From Linepithema humile (Eukaryota; Arthropoda; Insecta; Hymenoptera; Formicidae): a stretch of DNA of 64,000 nt. Of the stretch, positions 36,708 through 50,700 are shown piece after piece; the first letter of the stretch is position 1; each line of letters opens with the position of its first letter. Both the position numbers and the translations under genes were made by a program. Location: the NCBI RefSeq assembly GCF_040581485.1, contig NC_090132.1, forward strand, positions 7,203,001 to 7,267,000. Direction: 5' to 3'. The notes under the pieces are model-generated. The model was given only the letters and a program-made list of their open reading frames with translations. It searched no databases and was not told the DNA's origin.

Positions 36708-39700
36708 ATGGCGGAACGGACGAAGGTGACGGCTCCGGCCACCCGGCCCGTTCCCATGAAGCTGTTCGCCACCTGGGAAGTGGATCGTACACCCCCAAAT
36801 TGCATACCCAGGTAACAGATCGTACTCGGCGACGATTGTTAAGGCGTTCCTTGACTCTCATGGAATAAATTTATTCGACATTTTTCGAACGTTATGGTGG
36901 ACACGCCAAGTGACGTCTCCGCGATTCCGCGACTGCACGCCCTTTTTGTCCCCGCTCGGTCACTTAAGGTGTCCGTTTTGGTTGAATTTTCGAATTCACG
37001 CGGATAAATAGACGCGTTTGTGCCTTTGTTCGCAGTCCGAATCACAATCGGATGTTGCATTGCGTTCATTCTTGCGATTCCCGAAACAACCGCAACTGTC
37101 AACGAAAACTGACAGGTCCGCATACAGGGATCGTCGCTTTCGTGATGAATGGAGGGTGGGAAGGGGGGGATAGCTCGTTTGTCAATCGTCGATATATTCT
37201 TTATCTTCGATACTTCTAAAGTATAATGATTTAACGATTCTCTTAAAGAAAATATTTATTATTTTCTTATGATATTTATTGTTTTTTGTGATATTAGATT
37301 GATTTACAATCAATATTTATTGTTTATCGCCCGATGTTAGTAATTAATGCGTATTCGACGAATGTCAATACAAATAATTAATATGAGACAATGTTTAGTT
37401 ATTTTTATTCACATTAGCAACATTAAGAAATGACTTACCAATAATATTCTAATATCAACAAGTTTTTTCTCATGATTTTTTTCAAATTTTTTATATGATG
37501 TCGAATGGAAATTAATATAAAGTTTAAATTATTTAGTAAAGTTAAAATAAAATAAATAAATATATTTATTAATTTATATTTACAATGAATTTTTAGTAAT
37601 AATATTTCTAGTGGGATAAAAGTTAAATTTAATAGAATATTAATAAATAATTAATATTATATTTAATATTATAATTAATATTAAATTTAATATTATAATT
37701 AATATTAAATTTAATGCCGTGGAAACTTTCGTCTCTATTATCACCATCTTTTATTCAAAATTAAATTTTTAGTTTGCTTTAATAAACTTAATTATTTTAC
37801 TTAGATATTTAATTCGCATTTACTGAAAATAATTTTGAATAAAAGAAGTAAAATGACATCTTTACATTTTATTGAGTAATTTGTTTTAACTTATACAAAG
37901 ATATAAAATTGCAAATTTGTTTTTTATTCGATTTTAAAAATTGCAGATATATGAAATATTTAATTTATTATTTTATTTTATTACTAATATGTAAAATGTC
38001 TCGACAAAACCGGAAATAGAGAGTGCTTTTAAATCTCCAACAAGATAAGGCATATTTCTTTTTTTTTTTTGTTGAACTTTGAAATTTACCATAACCGCAG
38101 GATTGTCCTCGCGATTTTGGCAAGTTCCAAAGATGGACCGAAATTTTACAATGTTTTGGCTGCCGACTGTACGACGAGGTTTCAAATATCTATGTAAGTG
38201 TCTAAGTATTGCGAAACTATCAAAGATACTCGAGCTGAATTGGAATCAGCTGGAAAGCTATCGTGAAAAAGGAATACTGCGTATATTATTAATGCATAGC
38301 AATGTTGGCATGCGATGATATACGATTATTGTATTTTTGTCTTCCGGTTCCGCTGCCAAATTGCAATTGGCACGCGTTTAGCAAAAGTCAGCGGTTAGTT
38401 CGGTATAAATTCGAATTGTAGCGTAGCTGTGATTACATAGTTGTTGCCATCGGCGATTTTGCCGAGAACTGTTGACTTTCAAGTGGTTGCCAGAAAAAGA
38501 TTTTCCGAAATACTTCAGGAATACATTGCATGCAAAATTCCACATAAAAATAGCGCACGAATAAAATGAATCAATGTAATCGAAAACGAGATGACATTCA
38601 AGCACGCAGATTTTAAATCTGTTTAAATAACAATTACGCCTTGTTTGATTTTATTTCTTTGACTATAGATTATACGCTTATTGAACATTTTTTCTTATTC
38701 AAATAATCGACCTTTCGCTGTACAATTTCTTTTATAAATTGAAGAATATTTGAATAGAATTCAGACAAGTCGAAACAATTCGAATGCAGAACGGATTGCT
38801 GGATAATTTAAGTGAACTCGCAAGTACTGTTAACAGATCAAATCCGTTTACGTGCCTGCCGCGAATTGGCCTCGCGTTCGTATATTGTCACAAGCGAAAC
38901 AGCCGTGCACATGCGAAATAAACGCGCACACATATGATAAGCGTACCACCTGTAGTCTCAACCCTCCGTGGATGCTATATTTAGTATTCGCCCCCGAACC
39001 CTGGAAAGTCTCTCCATAAATAACGATAACCGCCTTCACCCCCCTCGCACGTAATAAGGGTTTCGTCGACGATATTTCCACTCGGTATAAATTTTATCGC
39101 GTGTGTATCGCCGAGAAGCAATTTCTGCACAAAGGATGCGCGGAAAGTAAGAATTGATCGGTCGGAAAAAAATATATTACACGAAAGAAGTTACCGCTAC
39201 CGGCAAATTTTAGCATGCATAGTTTAGTATATTTTTCCACGCGATTTCTCTGCAGAAATTTAAACGTTCTTTTTTTTACTCCCCCCATCGAAAAATTAAA
39301 CTTATTCAATTTTTTTAATATTTAAACGGATAAGCGAGACCGGTGAGACTTTATTCCAAATTTATTTTTAGCTGTATTTTGATCTTAAAGTCTTGTGGGT
39401 AATCTTTGTATCAATTTTCAAGCTTAAAATACTCTGATCTGAAATCGATTTATCGCTCTTTTCAGGCTGTGTTCCTTGACATTAACTCGTTTAGTAATAC
39501 TCCGACCGCTCGGCTCAGATCTAGCGTCCATCAGCATCGCAGTGAAGATGCAGAGCTCCAAGAGAACCTTACGATCCAACGAGATGGCCATACCGACCGG
39601 TGGCATGCTCGACACGGAGCTTGAATTGCAGTTTGCACTTCAATATCCGCATTTTCTCAAGAGAGATGGAAACAAACTTCTGATATTGCTACAGAGGCGA

Positions 39701-42700
39701 AAGCGATACAAGAACCGCACGATGCTCGGCTATAAAACCCTCGCGGAGGGAATCATTAACATGGCACAGGCAAGATTTTCCTGAAATTTTAATTTACCCT
39801 ATCAAGAATAAATAATAGTACAAGAGAAAGTTAGAAAATAGAGGGATTTCTTTGATTCCCAGATTAATTAAAATGTTCTTTTACCTTGTAATTTATTTTT
39901 TGTTGCAATTAAAAAATATATATATTTATACGCTTTATATCGGTTTAAGAAATTAGATTATCTCTCTATGACGGTATTGACGATACGGATTTCGAATGCA
40001 GGTGCTGCAAAAGCAAATGGATCTCGAATTAGAACTCATATCGGACAAGGCAGAGAAATACGGCGGACACTCTGTTCCATTGGCGCGTGTGAGTGTTGTC
40101 GCTCTGAGCTCCCAGCCTGTCGACCACGACAAAAGACTGATAAACGATCCCAACGAGAGGCTCTGTCCGGAATTCAGTGACGAAGAGGAGGAATTTAGTT
40201 CGGAGGGTGAGGCAGAGGGCAGCGATAGCGAGCCTACGCTGGAGGTGCACAGGCGGAAGAGTCGAGGAAAGATGCCGACCAATGCTAGGGTGCGTGCAAC
40301 ATTGCCATTTAGCTTATAAAACTTAATTGGCTTCGAAACATTAGCTTATGACGTTTATTCGTATTTTGCAGCAAAGGAATTTAAAGCAAAAATTTATAGC
40401 TCTGCTAAAGCGATTTAGGGTGTCTGAGGAGTTGGAGCACGATCAAGAAGAAATCGGGCAAAAGCTCTCAGGTATTTAAATTATTATAAATCAAATTATG
40501 TAGAAAAATAGTATAAAAAAGTTTAAACATCGATTGCTTAATATTAGAGAATTTTAAGATTTTTCCCCGAAAGAAATGTTAGTCGAAACGAAGAAATGTA
40601 AAAAGTAAATGAATTATCTATTTAAGCAATCTATTGTTTCGTTAAAGGCGGCGATATGGAAATAGAAGAATTGTTCGACGAATTAGAAGACTTATCGGAC
40701 AGTGGACCAGAATTGGATACCATGTCTGTTAGTAGCACGCCGAAGCCATCGCTAAGACCTTTTTTCAGCTCTAGTCGATCCCTTCTTGCACCACCACACT
40801 CCGGTAAGTCATCATGCAACTCGATCATTTGTGTATTCTAAAAAAAAATGTGTGTGACACATGGCAAGGTATTTTATCGATTCGTAATTACTTTATATTG
40901 CCAACGTTGCAATGTAATATTTAAATAACACAGACATGTTTAAAGGCTGGTGTTAAAGCGAATGTTGATATCGTTTAGTCATAAATAATGTTATACGGTA
41001 AGGATCGAAAATACATTACGTTCAAAACACGTACTTGACACGTACTCGACTCGCTTACGCTCTAGAACATCAATTACACTCGTTAAATTTTCACTTTTCG
41101 CAGTTAAACGTCATTTTTTAATGGAATTTTTTATGGAAATAATGTCCGTAATTTGAATTCACCCTTTCAGTAATTTGCAAATTCCTTTTTAAGAAAGATA
41201 TTTTTTAACACATGTGTGTTATATAAATAAAATTAATTAATTTAGTTTTTTTTATAATCAGCATTATATTCGATAATATTTACAGTAAGAGATTCTTTTG
41301 AGTATAAAAAACTTTAAATTTTTTATAATAAATTTTTTGTATTTATTGCAAAAAAAATGATAATTGTTATGTTTATATTCAGTATGAAAAGAATACGATA
41401 TTATGTATCGAATATTTATTTTTTTATATGTTTAAATCAATATAAACCGAACAATATAAACCGAATTAATTTAAAAATAGCGTATTTTTATTTTTTAAAT
41501 ATTCTATAAATAAATAAAAACATACATACTGCCTAAGGCTTGTAGAAATCTGTAATACTGATAAAAGTTATATAATATAATACACAATTCATAATATGCC
41601 TGAAAGGGAATTTAAATAATTCCATAAAAGTGAACGATTTGTAACTGCCAAAAGTGCGTTTATTATTTACGATTTGACTAGGCTGTTGATGTCTTGGCGA
41701 AGCAGCATGATGTGGCTGTTGCAATCCAAATATCTTTTACAGGTTCGTCCAGTTTTTATTAACAAGTTGTTTGAAGAACGGATTTTGGATTAAAGAATTA
41801 ATAATTACTTTTTTCCATACATACGCATATCGGTTTCCCGTTCTGAATCGTGTTAGCATACGTATAGTTACATATAGTTATATTATCAGTATATAATTTA
41901 TATGACTAAAAAATAAGCGGACTAGTAGCCATAATATTGTTTACTAAGAATTAGATCCTTAAAAATTCCGTAGCTTACTCAGATATAGATCCTCAGAACT
42001 AAGTGAAAGTCTGGTGGGTTGGCTTTGCACTGTTGCATGTTACGATTCGATAGTAGTAACCAGCGAGGATAATGGGACTGTCTCGACGGCAACCGCGTGT
42101 CAACCACCCGCGGGACAGCCTGCGAAAGAGAAACACCGTATCGGACACACAACTCCGGGTATGTAAATGTCAATAAATCCTGAAAAAAAACTCTATGAGG
42201 ACCGAACTAGTTGGAACGTTCTAAGGACTCCGCTTCTTACCAAACAGCACGTATCTTGCGTTTGAATATAGCATGCAATGTAAGAGAGGCATATACATCC
42301 TTGATAATGTAATAACTCGCAAAACGTTTCTCCGAGTGATATCTAATCGTTATTCAATCTTTGTATTTTTTTTTTTTTTTCTTTTCCATGACATAATTAA
42401 CGCGAAGTACAAATATATCTCTAATATATAAGATGCGAAAGGACAATTAAAAGCAATTCAGCAACAACAATTTTGTAGATTGGAGAAGAAACTCCAGCGC
42501 ATGAATGACCTTGCTAATCGACAGAAGCTTGGTGTTTCAATCACACTTGGTAATTAAGTGGCTTCGCGATTTACACTCACACGAGCAATGTAATTAATAT
42601 AAATATATTTAATGTAATTGATATAAACGTATTAATTACATTAAATTTTTTTTTTTTTTTTAATAATGCAACTTATTTCTCTAATATGTAGCCAAATGCA

Positions 42701-43863
42701 AGAATAATCGAAGTGGCACGATTCTCTCTTTTTTTTTCTCACTTATCCCAAATCTTAGCGCTTCTGTATGTCATCAACTTTCTGTGTAACTTTCTCGTGT
42801 GTATGGCATGTTGTTTCTCTCCGATCTTCTATTATTCTTACATTTCTCTCTATAATACTGTTTCGCCGAAAGGATGCAAACATGTATTGATGTATGTAAA
42901 TCCCAATAAAAAAGAAAATGAATTTGTGTTGGCATTTAATTTTCTTGCAGTTATTCCGATCGCGTGAATTTTTTCGCGAGTTTTGTTCGAAAGAATTCGC
43001 CGTAGTGTATGTATCTATAGTGTGTGAGCCTGTGTTCTCTCTCTCTACATACGCTGTTGTGTCTCTTTGCGGCTTCTTGTATGTAATCTTGTTAGACTTC
43101 GATCTGTGATACTGGCCTGTATCTCTCTATCTACTTGTATACGTACGTATCCTTTACTCTGTCAATCTTAGTTCATATACTCTGCTTTCTAATAACGCGC
43201 TACGAACTGCACACCATTTCACAATTCTGTTTGTCATTTGCAAATAACACCTTGTAATAAATATTACGCTACGATCTCGATAGGTCTGTCTTTATTGTTA
43301 GCGACTTAACTTATAATCATTGCCGCGAGTTCAGATGTACACTAGGCGTGTCTTCACTTCCAGGTCGAATGTGTGTGTTGCATCGTATTTGGATATTTGT
43401 GAATCGTTACGTGGACAACTGTTTAACAGTTATAAACGTTTATTAACGTGTAAGAAATTTTTTCTACGACATTAAATTAATTTTTTGCATTTTAGTCAGC
43501 AAATATCCAGATACGATGCGAAAATACCTAACTGCAAATATGAGACATATATAATATCTAATATATTTTTCGAGCAGTCTAACATTGGCACATTAGTGCT
43601 TTTCTTCACTTTTACACTTGTCCCACTTGAATACTTGTACAGATTCTTTCAAAATCGCCGATATCTCGCTACATAAAATTAAAAAAAATAATACTATAAA
43701 GGTGTCAATAGTTCTTGTACATTAATTAAAAATTAATTGAATTTTAGTAATTAAGCATCAAGGATTTAAATATCTAAAACATCTTACTTTTTGAACACAG
43801 TTTATAATAATTTATTGTGCTCTGTTTTATTTAATTTTAATTTATCTTGTTTATCTGTGTGTT

Positions 43864-43915
<52 letters not shown>

Positions 43916-46096
43916 AGAGAGCTTGTTTTAAAAAAATAAATTTAACTTCTCAAATATATATCGGCGATTTTGAAAAGGCTCTTTATACTATCTTCAAATA
44001 ACACTTTCAGGTATGTATCTCGATTAGAGAGTAACTTAATTTTATTGCAGAACGTGGAGTGGACAGACAAAGCGATGATAGTTCTCGAAGAGCTGACAGC
44101 GACTCTCACCCTGAAAATTGGACGGATCACGAAGCGAACGACCCACCGAACTACTTGGCGGGTTCGCCGCCAAAGTCAGAACAGCCTAACAAGAGCGAGG
44201 GTTCCGAGAGGAAAACGCGGCTCTTTGCGCGCGATAGAGGGACGCCTGGCAGCAACAAATCTAAGAAGCACAGTCTGAGTGTCGATTTGAAGCCCTCGAG
44301 CGATTTAAACAGCACAGAGGTAATTATACTTCCGAGCGTTCTATACAAATATATCCATTGAAGGATTCAAAGCTATATTTCTAAATTATGTTTATCAATT
44401 TCAGCCGAGGAAAGCTTTAGTGGAGCAGCTTAGTCGAGTATTACCGGACGATAGTTTGCCCGAGGCTGTGTCGCTCGTATCGATAGCAGATCCCGGTGGC
44501 GCGGTTCTTGCCGCAAGACTTCAAGAAAGAAACCATAAAGTCCTTACGACTGCATCACCGGCTGATATCCGTGCAACGTTCACATGCTTGGTCACGCGGA
44601 TACAAAAATTGTAATTATTCGATTCAATTACTTGCGATATGTTCACGAATATTTAACACCCGTTTGCTTTATGCATTAAATTCACTAACATCATATCTTT
44701 ATATCACAGTTGCAACAGTTCAGCAAAACCACCGGCGCCTATAAAAGTGGTTATCGCCGGCGGAGATAGTTTCATAAACACCGTTCTCCGTCACTATGTC
44801 GATTTGCTGAGCTTTAGACCGCCGGATTGGCAGAACTACATGAAATTCTTGGTGGTGCCGCTCGGCTCGAACACACTGACGAAATACTTCGGCTCCATCG
44901 ACGCCAAATATTCGATGCTCTTCGGAGACGAGTGGAAGGAGCTTCTGGAGAGGGAAGGCGGGGGATCGAGCGAAGGCGCGGCGCGGGTATCGGAATATCT
45001 GGCTATGGCGAACACGGTTTTACTGCTACCGATAGCGGAAGCTATGGTTACATACAGGTAATTGATTCGGGAGTTTTTTTTTTAAAGCGCTCTTGAACGT
45101 TGGGCGTTGACAAAAGATCGATTGTGTTCGCAGGGAAACGGACGATAGCAGCCAAATCTTTATCCCCTTCATAAATGACGTTCGCGTAGGTTGCCCGGAC
45201 AGCAGTTCTTCCGCGTCAGTCGATCTGGAGGAGAGTAATATTAGCATGTCCGGTTCGCCGCCCTCCTTACCCCCTCCGACGTTGCCAGTGCCGCCTCCCG
45301 GAAAGTTGACACCACCTAGCAGTCCCAACGTGGGCCAGCCGATGAGAGAAGGATGGGAACCGGTGGAGCTTCAGCTAGATTATTGGAGCAAACAAACACA
45401 AGGTGAAAAAGGAAAGAGCACGTTGCGCCAAGCTTTCCGAGCGTTGCATGTGCAAAGACTTCCCGCGTTGGGCGAGACTCCAGGACACCACTTGTCTATG
45501 AATTACACGACAAAAGAGAAAAAGCAAAAGAGTAAGGATAAATATTCTACTATTATTTGAATAAGTTTTATTTAGTTTGTCACTTGTAGATCAAATTTTC
45601 TCTGATACTTATGTTAAAAATGCTCTTACAGTAATGAGATTAGGCAAAAAGAAGGAAAAGGAGAAAGAAAACGAGCCAAAAAGTCAGACTGTGGATGGCG
45701 TGACGCGTCTTATATGTTCTGCGAAAACTCACAACATTCCATTAAGAGGTAAGATAGTTTCATATTGATTGAATTTTCAAACCTTATTAAATTACACACA
45801 TTTTATATATTGGACGTACATATTTTAGTTAATGTGGAGTAAATTGACCTAGATTTGAGCGTTGAGACGAAAATCAGATCTCTCTTTATTTTATTATTAA
45901 TTTGATTAATAATAATCTTGTTTATTGATTATTTAATGACTATTATTCTCGGTATTATTCAGTGAGCATTGATGGTACTGAATGGTATGGTGTAAAATTC
46001 TTCCAACTATCGGCGCAATGGCAGACGCAAATCAAGACGTTTCCAATAGCATTATTGGATTACAATCCGCAACAACAGAGTTCGACTATTACATAA
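36708..46096 (+). CDS. PACS: PACS (phosphofurin acidic cluster sorting protein), complete
   Basis: Cytosolic adaptor that links acidic-cluster cargo, such as furin, to AP-1/AP-3 and COPI for trafficking between Golgi, endosomes and ER. Exons 36708-36811, 39466-39769, 40002-40289, 40372-40471, 40648-40803, 44051-44319, 44405-44610, 44710-45057, 45134-45531, 45632-45748 and 45963-46096 give 807 residues. Seen: VPMKLFATWEVDRTPP at the start, cargo-binding region with YPHFLKRDGNKL and RRKRYKNRTMLGYKTLA, an acidic cluster (FSDEEEEFSSEGEAEGSDSE), KQKFIALLKRFRVSEE, DSGPELDTMS with STPKPSLRPFF, then the C-terminal PACS domain (FLVVPLGSN, IAEAMVTYR, LQLDYW, GVTRLICSAK, VSIDGTEWYGVKFFQL). Intron 2 uses a GC donor (CACAG|GCAAGA). 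A 39-codon cassette at 42433-42549 would keep frame. Start ATG is in good context (CCAAAAATGG). Confidence 0.95.
36812..39465 (+). other. PACS intron 1
   Basis: 2.65 kb intron, GC-richer just after the first exon and AT-rich after 37200. It holds a tandem AT repeat at about 37650-37714. No nested gene was recognised. Confidence 0.8.
37650..37714. repeat. AT-only tandem repeat
   Basis: About two and a half copies of a 24-base unit made of AATATTATAATT and AATATTAAATTT halves, in PACS intron 1. Confidence 0.75.
42433..42549 (+). CDS. Candidate cassette exon of PACS (39 codons, coiled-coil-like)
   Basis: A block within PACS intron 5 preceded by AG and followed by G|GTAATT. Its length is 117 bases and both borders are phase 1, the same phase as the flanking exon ends at 40803 and 44051, so inclusion keeps the frame. 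It reads DAKGQLKAIQQQQFCRLEKK then LQRMNDLANRQKLGVSITLG, a charged, Gln-rich, helix-prone segment. The pyrimidine tract before it is weak. Alternatives are a chance open frame or an exon of an unrecognised nested gene. Confidence 0.5.
43866..43920. repeat. (CA)n then (GA)n microsatellite
   Basis: About 22 CA units followed by GAGAGAGA, in PACS intron 5, about 130 bases before the next exon. Confidence 0.95.
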
Positions 46097-47249
46097 ATCT
46101 AGACTCTCAACACGATAAAAGTTCTGGCGAATTACTTACGTACTCTGTATCATTGTCGATGATTTTACTAATGTTTGACTCATTTTATACGCAAACCCAA
46201 TAACCATCAGCTTCTTAAGACTGCCCAGTAAGAATTAGAGTCTAGCGGATGTTATGAATTCCGATGTTCAAGGTGTACATTACATTCATTCCATTATTTC
46301 GTAATAGCAATAGAAATATGTTTAAACGCTCGAGATATTTTCTAGATATGTTATACAAAATGTATAGTTATGTGTGATAAGCACATATATCCATACCACT
46401 TAAAATTATGTTGCGTAATACAATTTGTATGCAATTTTTTTAGATTTCTTGATAAATATATAATTTCATCGTGAGATTATATACAAATTATAGATATTCA
46501 CACATTCGTTGACATATCTCAAACAGTTTCATTGAATGGTATGGAGATGTTGGTTATGGGAATGCTATTACCGAAATTTTTTCACTCACGACGTATTCAT
46601 GCGATAATACGCTCTAATTTAATACTGAAATATTTTTAAATAATTGATATTTATCAATATTTAAGTAAAATTGAGTTTTATTTCTTTAGTGATAATATAA
46701 TTTAAGAAATAATAAGATTAAATAATTTTACAATTTATGATTTCAATAATTTACCGAAATCAACTAAATAAAATTATTTTATTTTATATTTATGTCTACT
46801 AAATCTTATCATTGTTAATTTAATTTAAATTATTTTATTATCAGTATACGAATGACAAATTTGTTTTACTATCTTATTTAAATATATTTCAGTATTACAC
46901 GTTTGAGCAGCGATATTAAATCTTATTGTTTTCCCAAATATTAAATTTTTCTCGTCCTGATGTGAAGGACAATTCCATTGTTAAATTGATATGCTATTTT
47001 TTTTTATTTAAATTACATGTTATGTCTGCGTGTGCATCTACACACACACAAACAAGGTATATGAGTCATATAACAATTTAATATCTCGATAATCAATGTA
47101 TCGAAAAAGTTTCTAAAGATGGATTGGTGGCAAAGAATAATTTTCTAGAATGATAGAGTTTTTAAATCTTAAGATTACTTTGAATGAATTTCTCTAGCTT
47201 TCTATATTTTTATACAAGACTAATTGAAGTATGTATTGGTACAAATATG

Positions 47250-47378
47250 TATTCACCCAGACAGCACAAAACATCCTAGGATTATTCAAAACATATCGCG
47301 ATGTCCTGAAAAATGTTTCAGGACATCCTGAGCATATCCAGGATATCCCCAGGATGTTTTGTGCTACCTGAGTGGATA
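47250..47378. mobile_element. Short MITE-like element with 28 bp terminal inverted repeats
   Basis: The left end (TATTCACCCAGACAGC then ACAAAACATCCT) matches the reverse complement of the right end at 24 of 28 bases. The 129 bp element contains an inner hairpin, ATGTCCTGAAA paired with TTTCAGGACAT, and repeated CAGGAT/ATCCTG motifs. Both ends begin with TA, compatible with a Tc1/mariner-type TA target (inference). Confidence 0.75.
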
Positions 47379-47751
47379 CTCTTGACTTCGAAAAATTGCT
47401 TTTGGTAATTGTATAATATATAAAAGAATAAACACATCTAAATTTTACGACATTCTAACAAAAATAACTTGTATGTGATAAACAATGTTTTGTTTTGTTT
47501 TTTTAATTATTAAATTATCGTGAAAAATCTTTTCCATATCTTTACTAATTACTGAGATGTTGACTTGTAACAGGTTACATGACTCACCTTGTATACACAC
47601 CAGTGTTTTATTACAAATTCCGGATTTCGGCATTCGTAATATGATGAAGTTTAGGAGCTCTACTGCCATAGAGTACTGATGATTTCTCTTTTTTTTTTAA
47701 CCCTTTATTGCAGCCATATCGCTTCTAATTGTCAAGTTAGAAGCGAGAAAA

Positions 47752-50700
47752 TGTAAATATTTTAAAAGGTTAAAAGCAATTATTTAATTTTAATTACCTG
47801 TCGACTTGCGATTTGCAATAAGTCATATATAGAGCGTGAAACGAGCTTGAAGCAACTTTATGACAATATATTCAGCGCGTGCAAAGAGATTGAAAGAACA
47901 ATTTTATTACAGCGCTGTAACTTTTGTTGAAAGAAGAATATAGAAAGAATCTATTACGCCAAAATCCGAAATTTGAGGTGAAACACACTGTATATACACG
48001 CTTAAGTGTTAAGAAATTGCGTAGATATTATACAATGCGTTATTACTGAAGAAGTCTGTGATACAGGCAAACATTTTTTTAGCGCACAAGATGCAAATGA
48101 TAATATATCGGAAAATTTGATGGAAAATTTTATGGATACATAAAAATATCATAAAGATAATAACGAATATATATGTAAATAAGATATATTTCTTAGAAAT
48201 TGCTCATCTGTTATGATACTGTTTCGTCATTCGGCTTTCTGAGATACTTTTGCGTATTATTCAACAAGATTTCTATAGCCTCAGATTAGTGTAGCGAAAA
48301 TACTCTGCTTACTCCGTATTTTATTTAAAAACACACTCTTAGTTGAAGTTTTTTCGTTACACTCGTTGTAGCGTGTCAGTTTTATATAAATTTTATTCCC
48401 TTGAAGAAAAGCACGATTGTGATTTCTCGATAAATGATTAAGATCAGTTAGCTAGGAATTTATATAGTTACACAGCTTTTCTTTATTCTGTGGTAGAGTT
48501 TCTTTAATTTTGTATAATACAGCGAGCTATCGCGTATTATTCATTCATTTAATTCTTATACGTGTAGGAACCATATCAGAAAGATGTTGAAGCGTTTTAA
48601 ATTGAAGTAAAATAATGCGAATGTCGTCGCAGAGCAAGATTTTCTCTAATCCTTTCAGAAGAAATCGTGCAATTGGAATGATATGTCGTAAGATAAGGCT
48701 ATATTTTATTGCATCAAGTGAATATATATATATATATATTTACTAATTAATGTGATTGCTACAAAAAATATTGTTTCACATATATTGCCTTCTGAAAGGG
48801 TTAAGAGAAATTATTCGTTAATATAAGCGTAGTCGTAACTTTTTGACTTCTTTTTTTTATTTTATAAAAGGAGCGGCAGCATATAGATAATACAGTACTG
48901 TTTGTAGCGACGTAGCTGTCGCTTTGACTGCCTAATGCCAAATTTAAAAAAAAAAATGCCTACTCGATTTGTCCGGATGTGAAAAAAAAAAAAAAAAAAA
49001 GGTACTCTTTAATGGCATCCTCTGGTGCGACTAAAAGACGACGGCACTGGTGATGATCGTGTCTTGCCAAAGTAAACGTAGCGATGAAATATCTCCATTT
49101 GCGCTCCTCTTTCTGCTAGTCCGCAATTAGTTGTTAATGTATCGAGTGATAAACGTTAGTCGTACATTTTACATCTTTTACGGCTAAATAATAAATGATG
49201 CCGTTCTCGTCCAAAACTACCGAATGGAATAAATAATCCCTGATACATTGAGGGTAGTATATGAAGTAACGTGTGGCCATAACAACATAGTCTTTGACGA
49301 TAAAACTCACAGCAGCTATCGATAATTAATTGCGAATACGCGATATTGATAAAACTCGTCAGAACGAACTGTACTTTTCGTAAAAAAAAAAAAAAAGAAA
49401 AAGAAGAGGAAAAAAACACATTATCGCGTGTGCACGTCACACGTGTACCTTCGAAGAGAACCTTCGAAGATTCTGTTTCACCAAGCATGCTGAAACAAGT
49501 TCAGCAATTAAACCTGCCATATGTAGCGTTATTCTCAAGTTTCTGGAAAAAAAAGCGTTGTACCGCGCGAATTTCTTTATCTATTGCTTCAAACACTCGT
49601 GCGACATTTCTGTCTCGTATCTTCCTGATGTTCTCTATCCAATCGCACTGTATGTATTTTTTTCTCGAGAGGATGCCAACTTGCTACATGTTAAATGCAT
49701 CCAGCGTGTTTAGAGGACACACGGCGAACGTATATACACATTTACTTGAGAAATATATATATATATATGAATGAAAAAGAAATAAAATCGGCGCTGAATC
49801 TTCGAAATGTAAAATCAGGAATCTAATATTCTTGATTCATTTTAATTCGTTTATTTTGACGGAGCACATGGCTTGAACGTTTGCAGGGAAAGGAAATCAT
49901 CAGTTGGAATTTTTCTATGGAATGTTTTGTGCTTCCGAACTTTGTAAATTCGCTACCAAAGATACATTAGAGAATAATCGAATCTAAGTAGTCGCAAAAG
50001 CTTCTGTACTCGAAGGGTATAGAACTAGTATTGTTTCTTTTTTTTATATGAATTACAGTAGTTCCTGCCTCTATTGATCGATTGTTCCATTAATTTTATT
50101 ATTAATTACCGCTTTTTCTTAGGTCCAATATATCGATTAAATCATTTATATAAATATATATGTATAGATAAGTTTTCTCTCTCTTTAAGATGCGCAAGAT
50201 ATTAGAAGAGTAATAATCACGTGCTCACGGTCCAATTGCAAAAAAAAACATTGATTTATTTCTGCAAAGACATATACAGGGTTTTTTTTTTTTTTGCTAA
50301 GTACTTCTCTATCAAACTGTGGATTTTGTGATCAATTCTGAATCGATTGTTTTTCAAAAATGTTGAAAAAAGTTATTACTCATTTCAACTTTTAAATTTT
50401 AAATATATATATATATATAAAGCGAGTCGTTTACCGTCTTAAATTAATTGTAAATAATTTGTTTTATGAAAAAAATGTCTCAAATAAAAATCGCATGATA
50501 TTGAAGAAGATGCAATAATTAATTTTTAAGAAGCTGTGTCAACTTTTTTTGTAAACGAAAGATCGGCACAAAACTGTTTGAGAAATCCGCAGTTCAAAGG
50601 AAGTGCAGTTAGTGAAAGATAATTTATACGCAAATTTCGAATTCTAGTCAAAATGTAAGAGTGAATGCTTCATTGCGTGATCAATGAGCGTGCAATATAT

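Larger units (their letters stand above)
40804..44050 (+). other. PACS intron 5
   Basis: 3.2 kb intron. It contains the candidate cassette exon at 42433-42549, a T-rich run at 42366-42380, another near 42648-42660, and a long (CA)n at 43866. Short open frames here carry no recognisable content. Confidence 0.7.

Noticed and set aside
49346..49774. 142-codon plus-strand open frame in the gene-free region
   Set aside because: The start is a low-complexity Lys/Glu run from poly(A) sequence and the end is (TA)n-derived Tyr-Ile repeats; no family resemblance.
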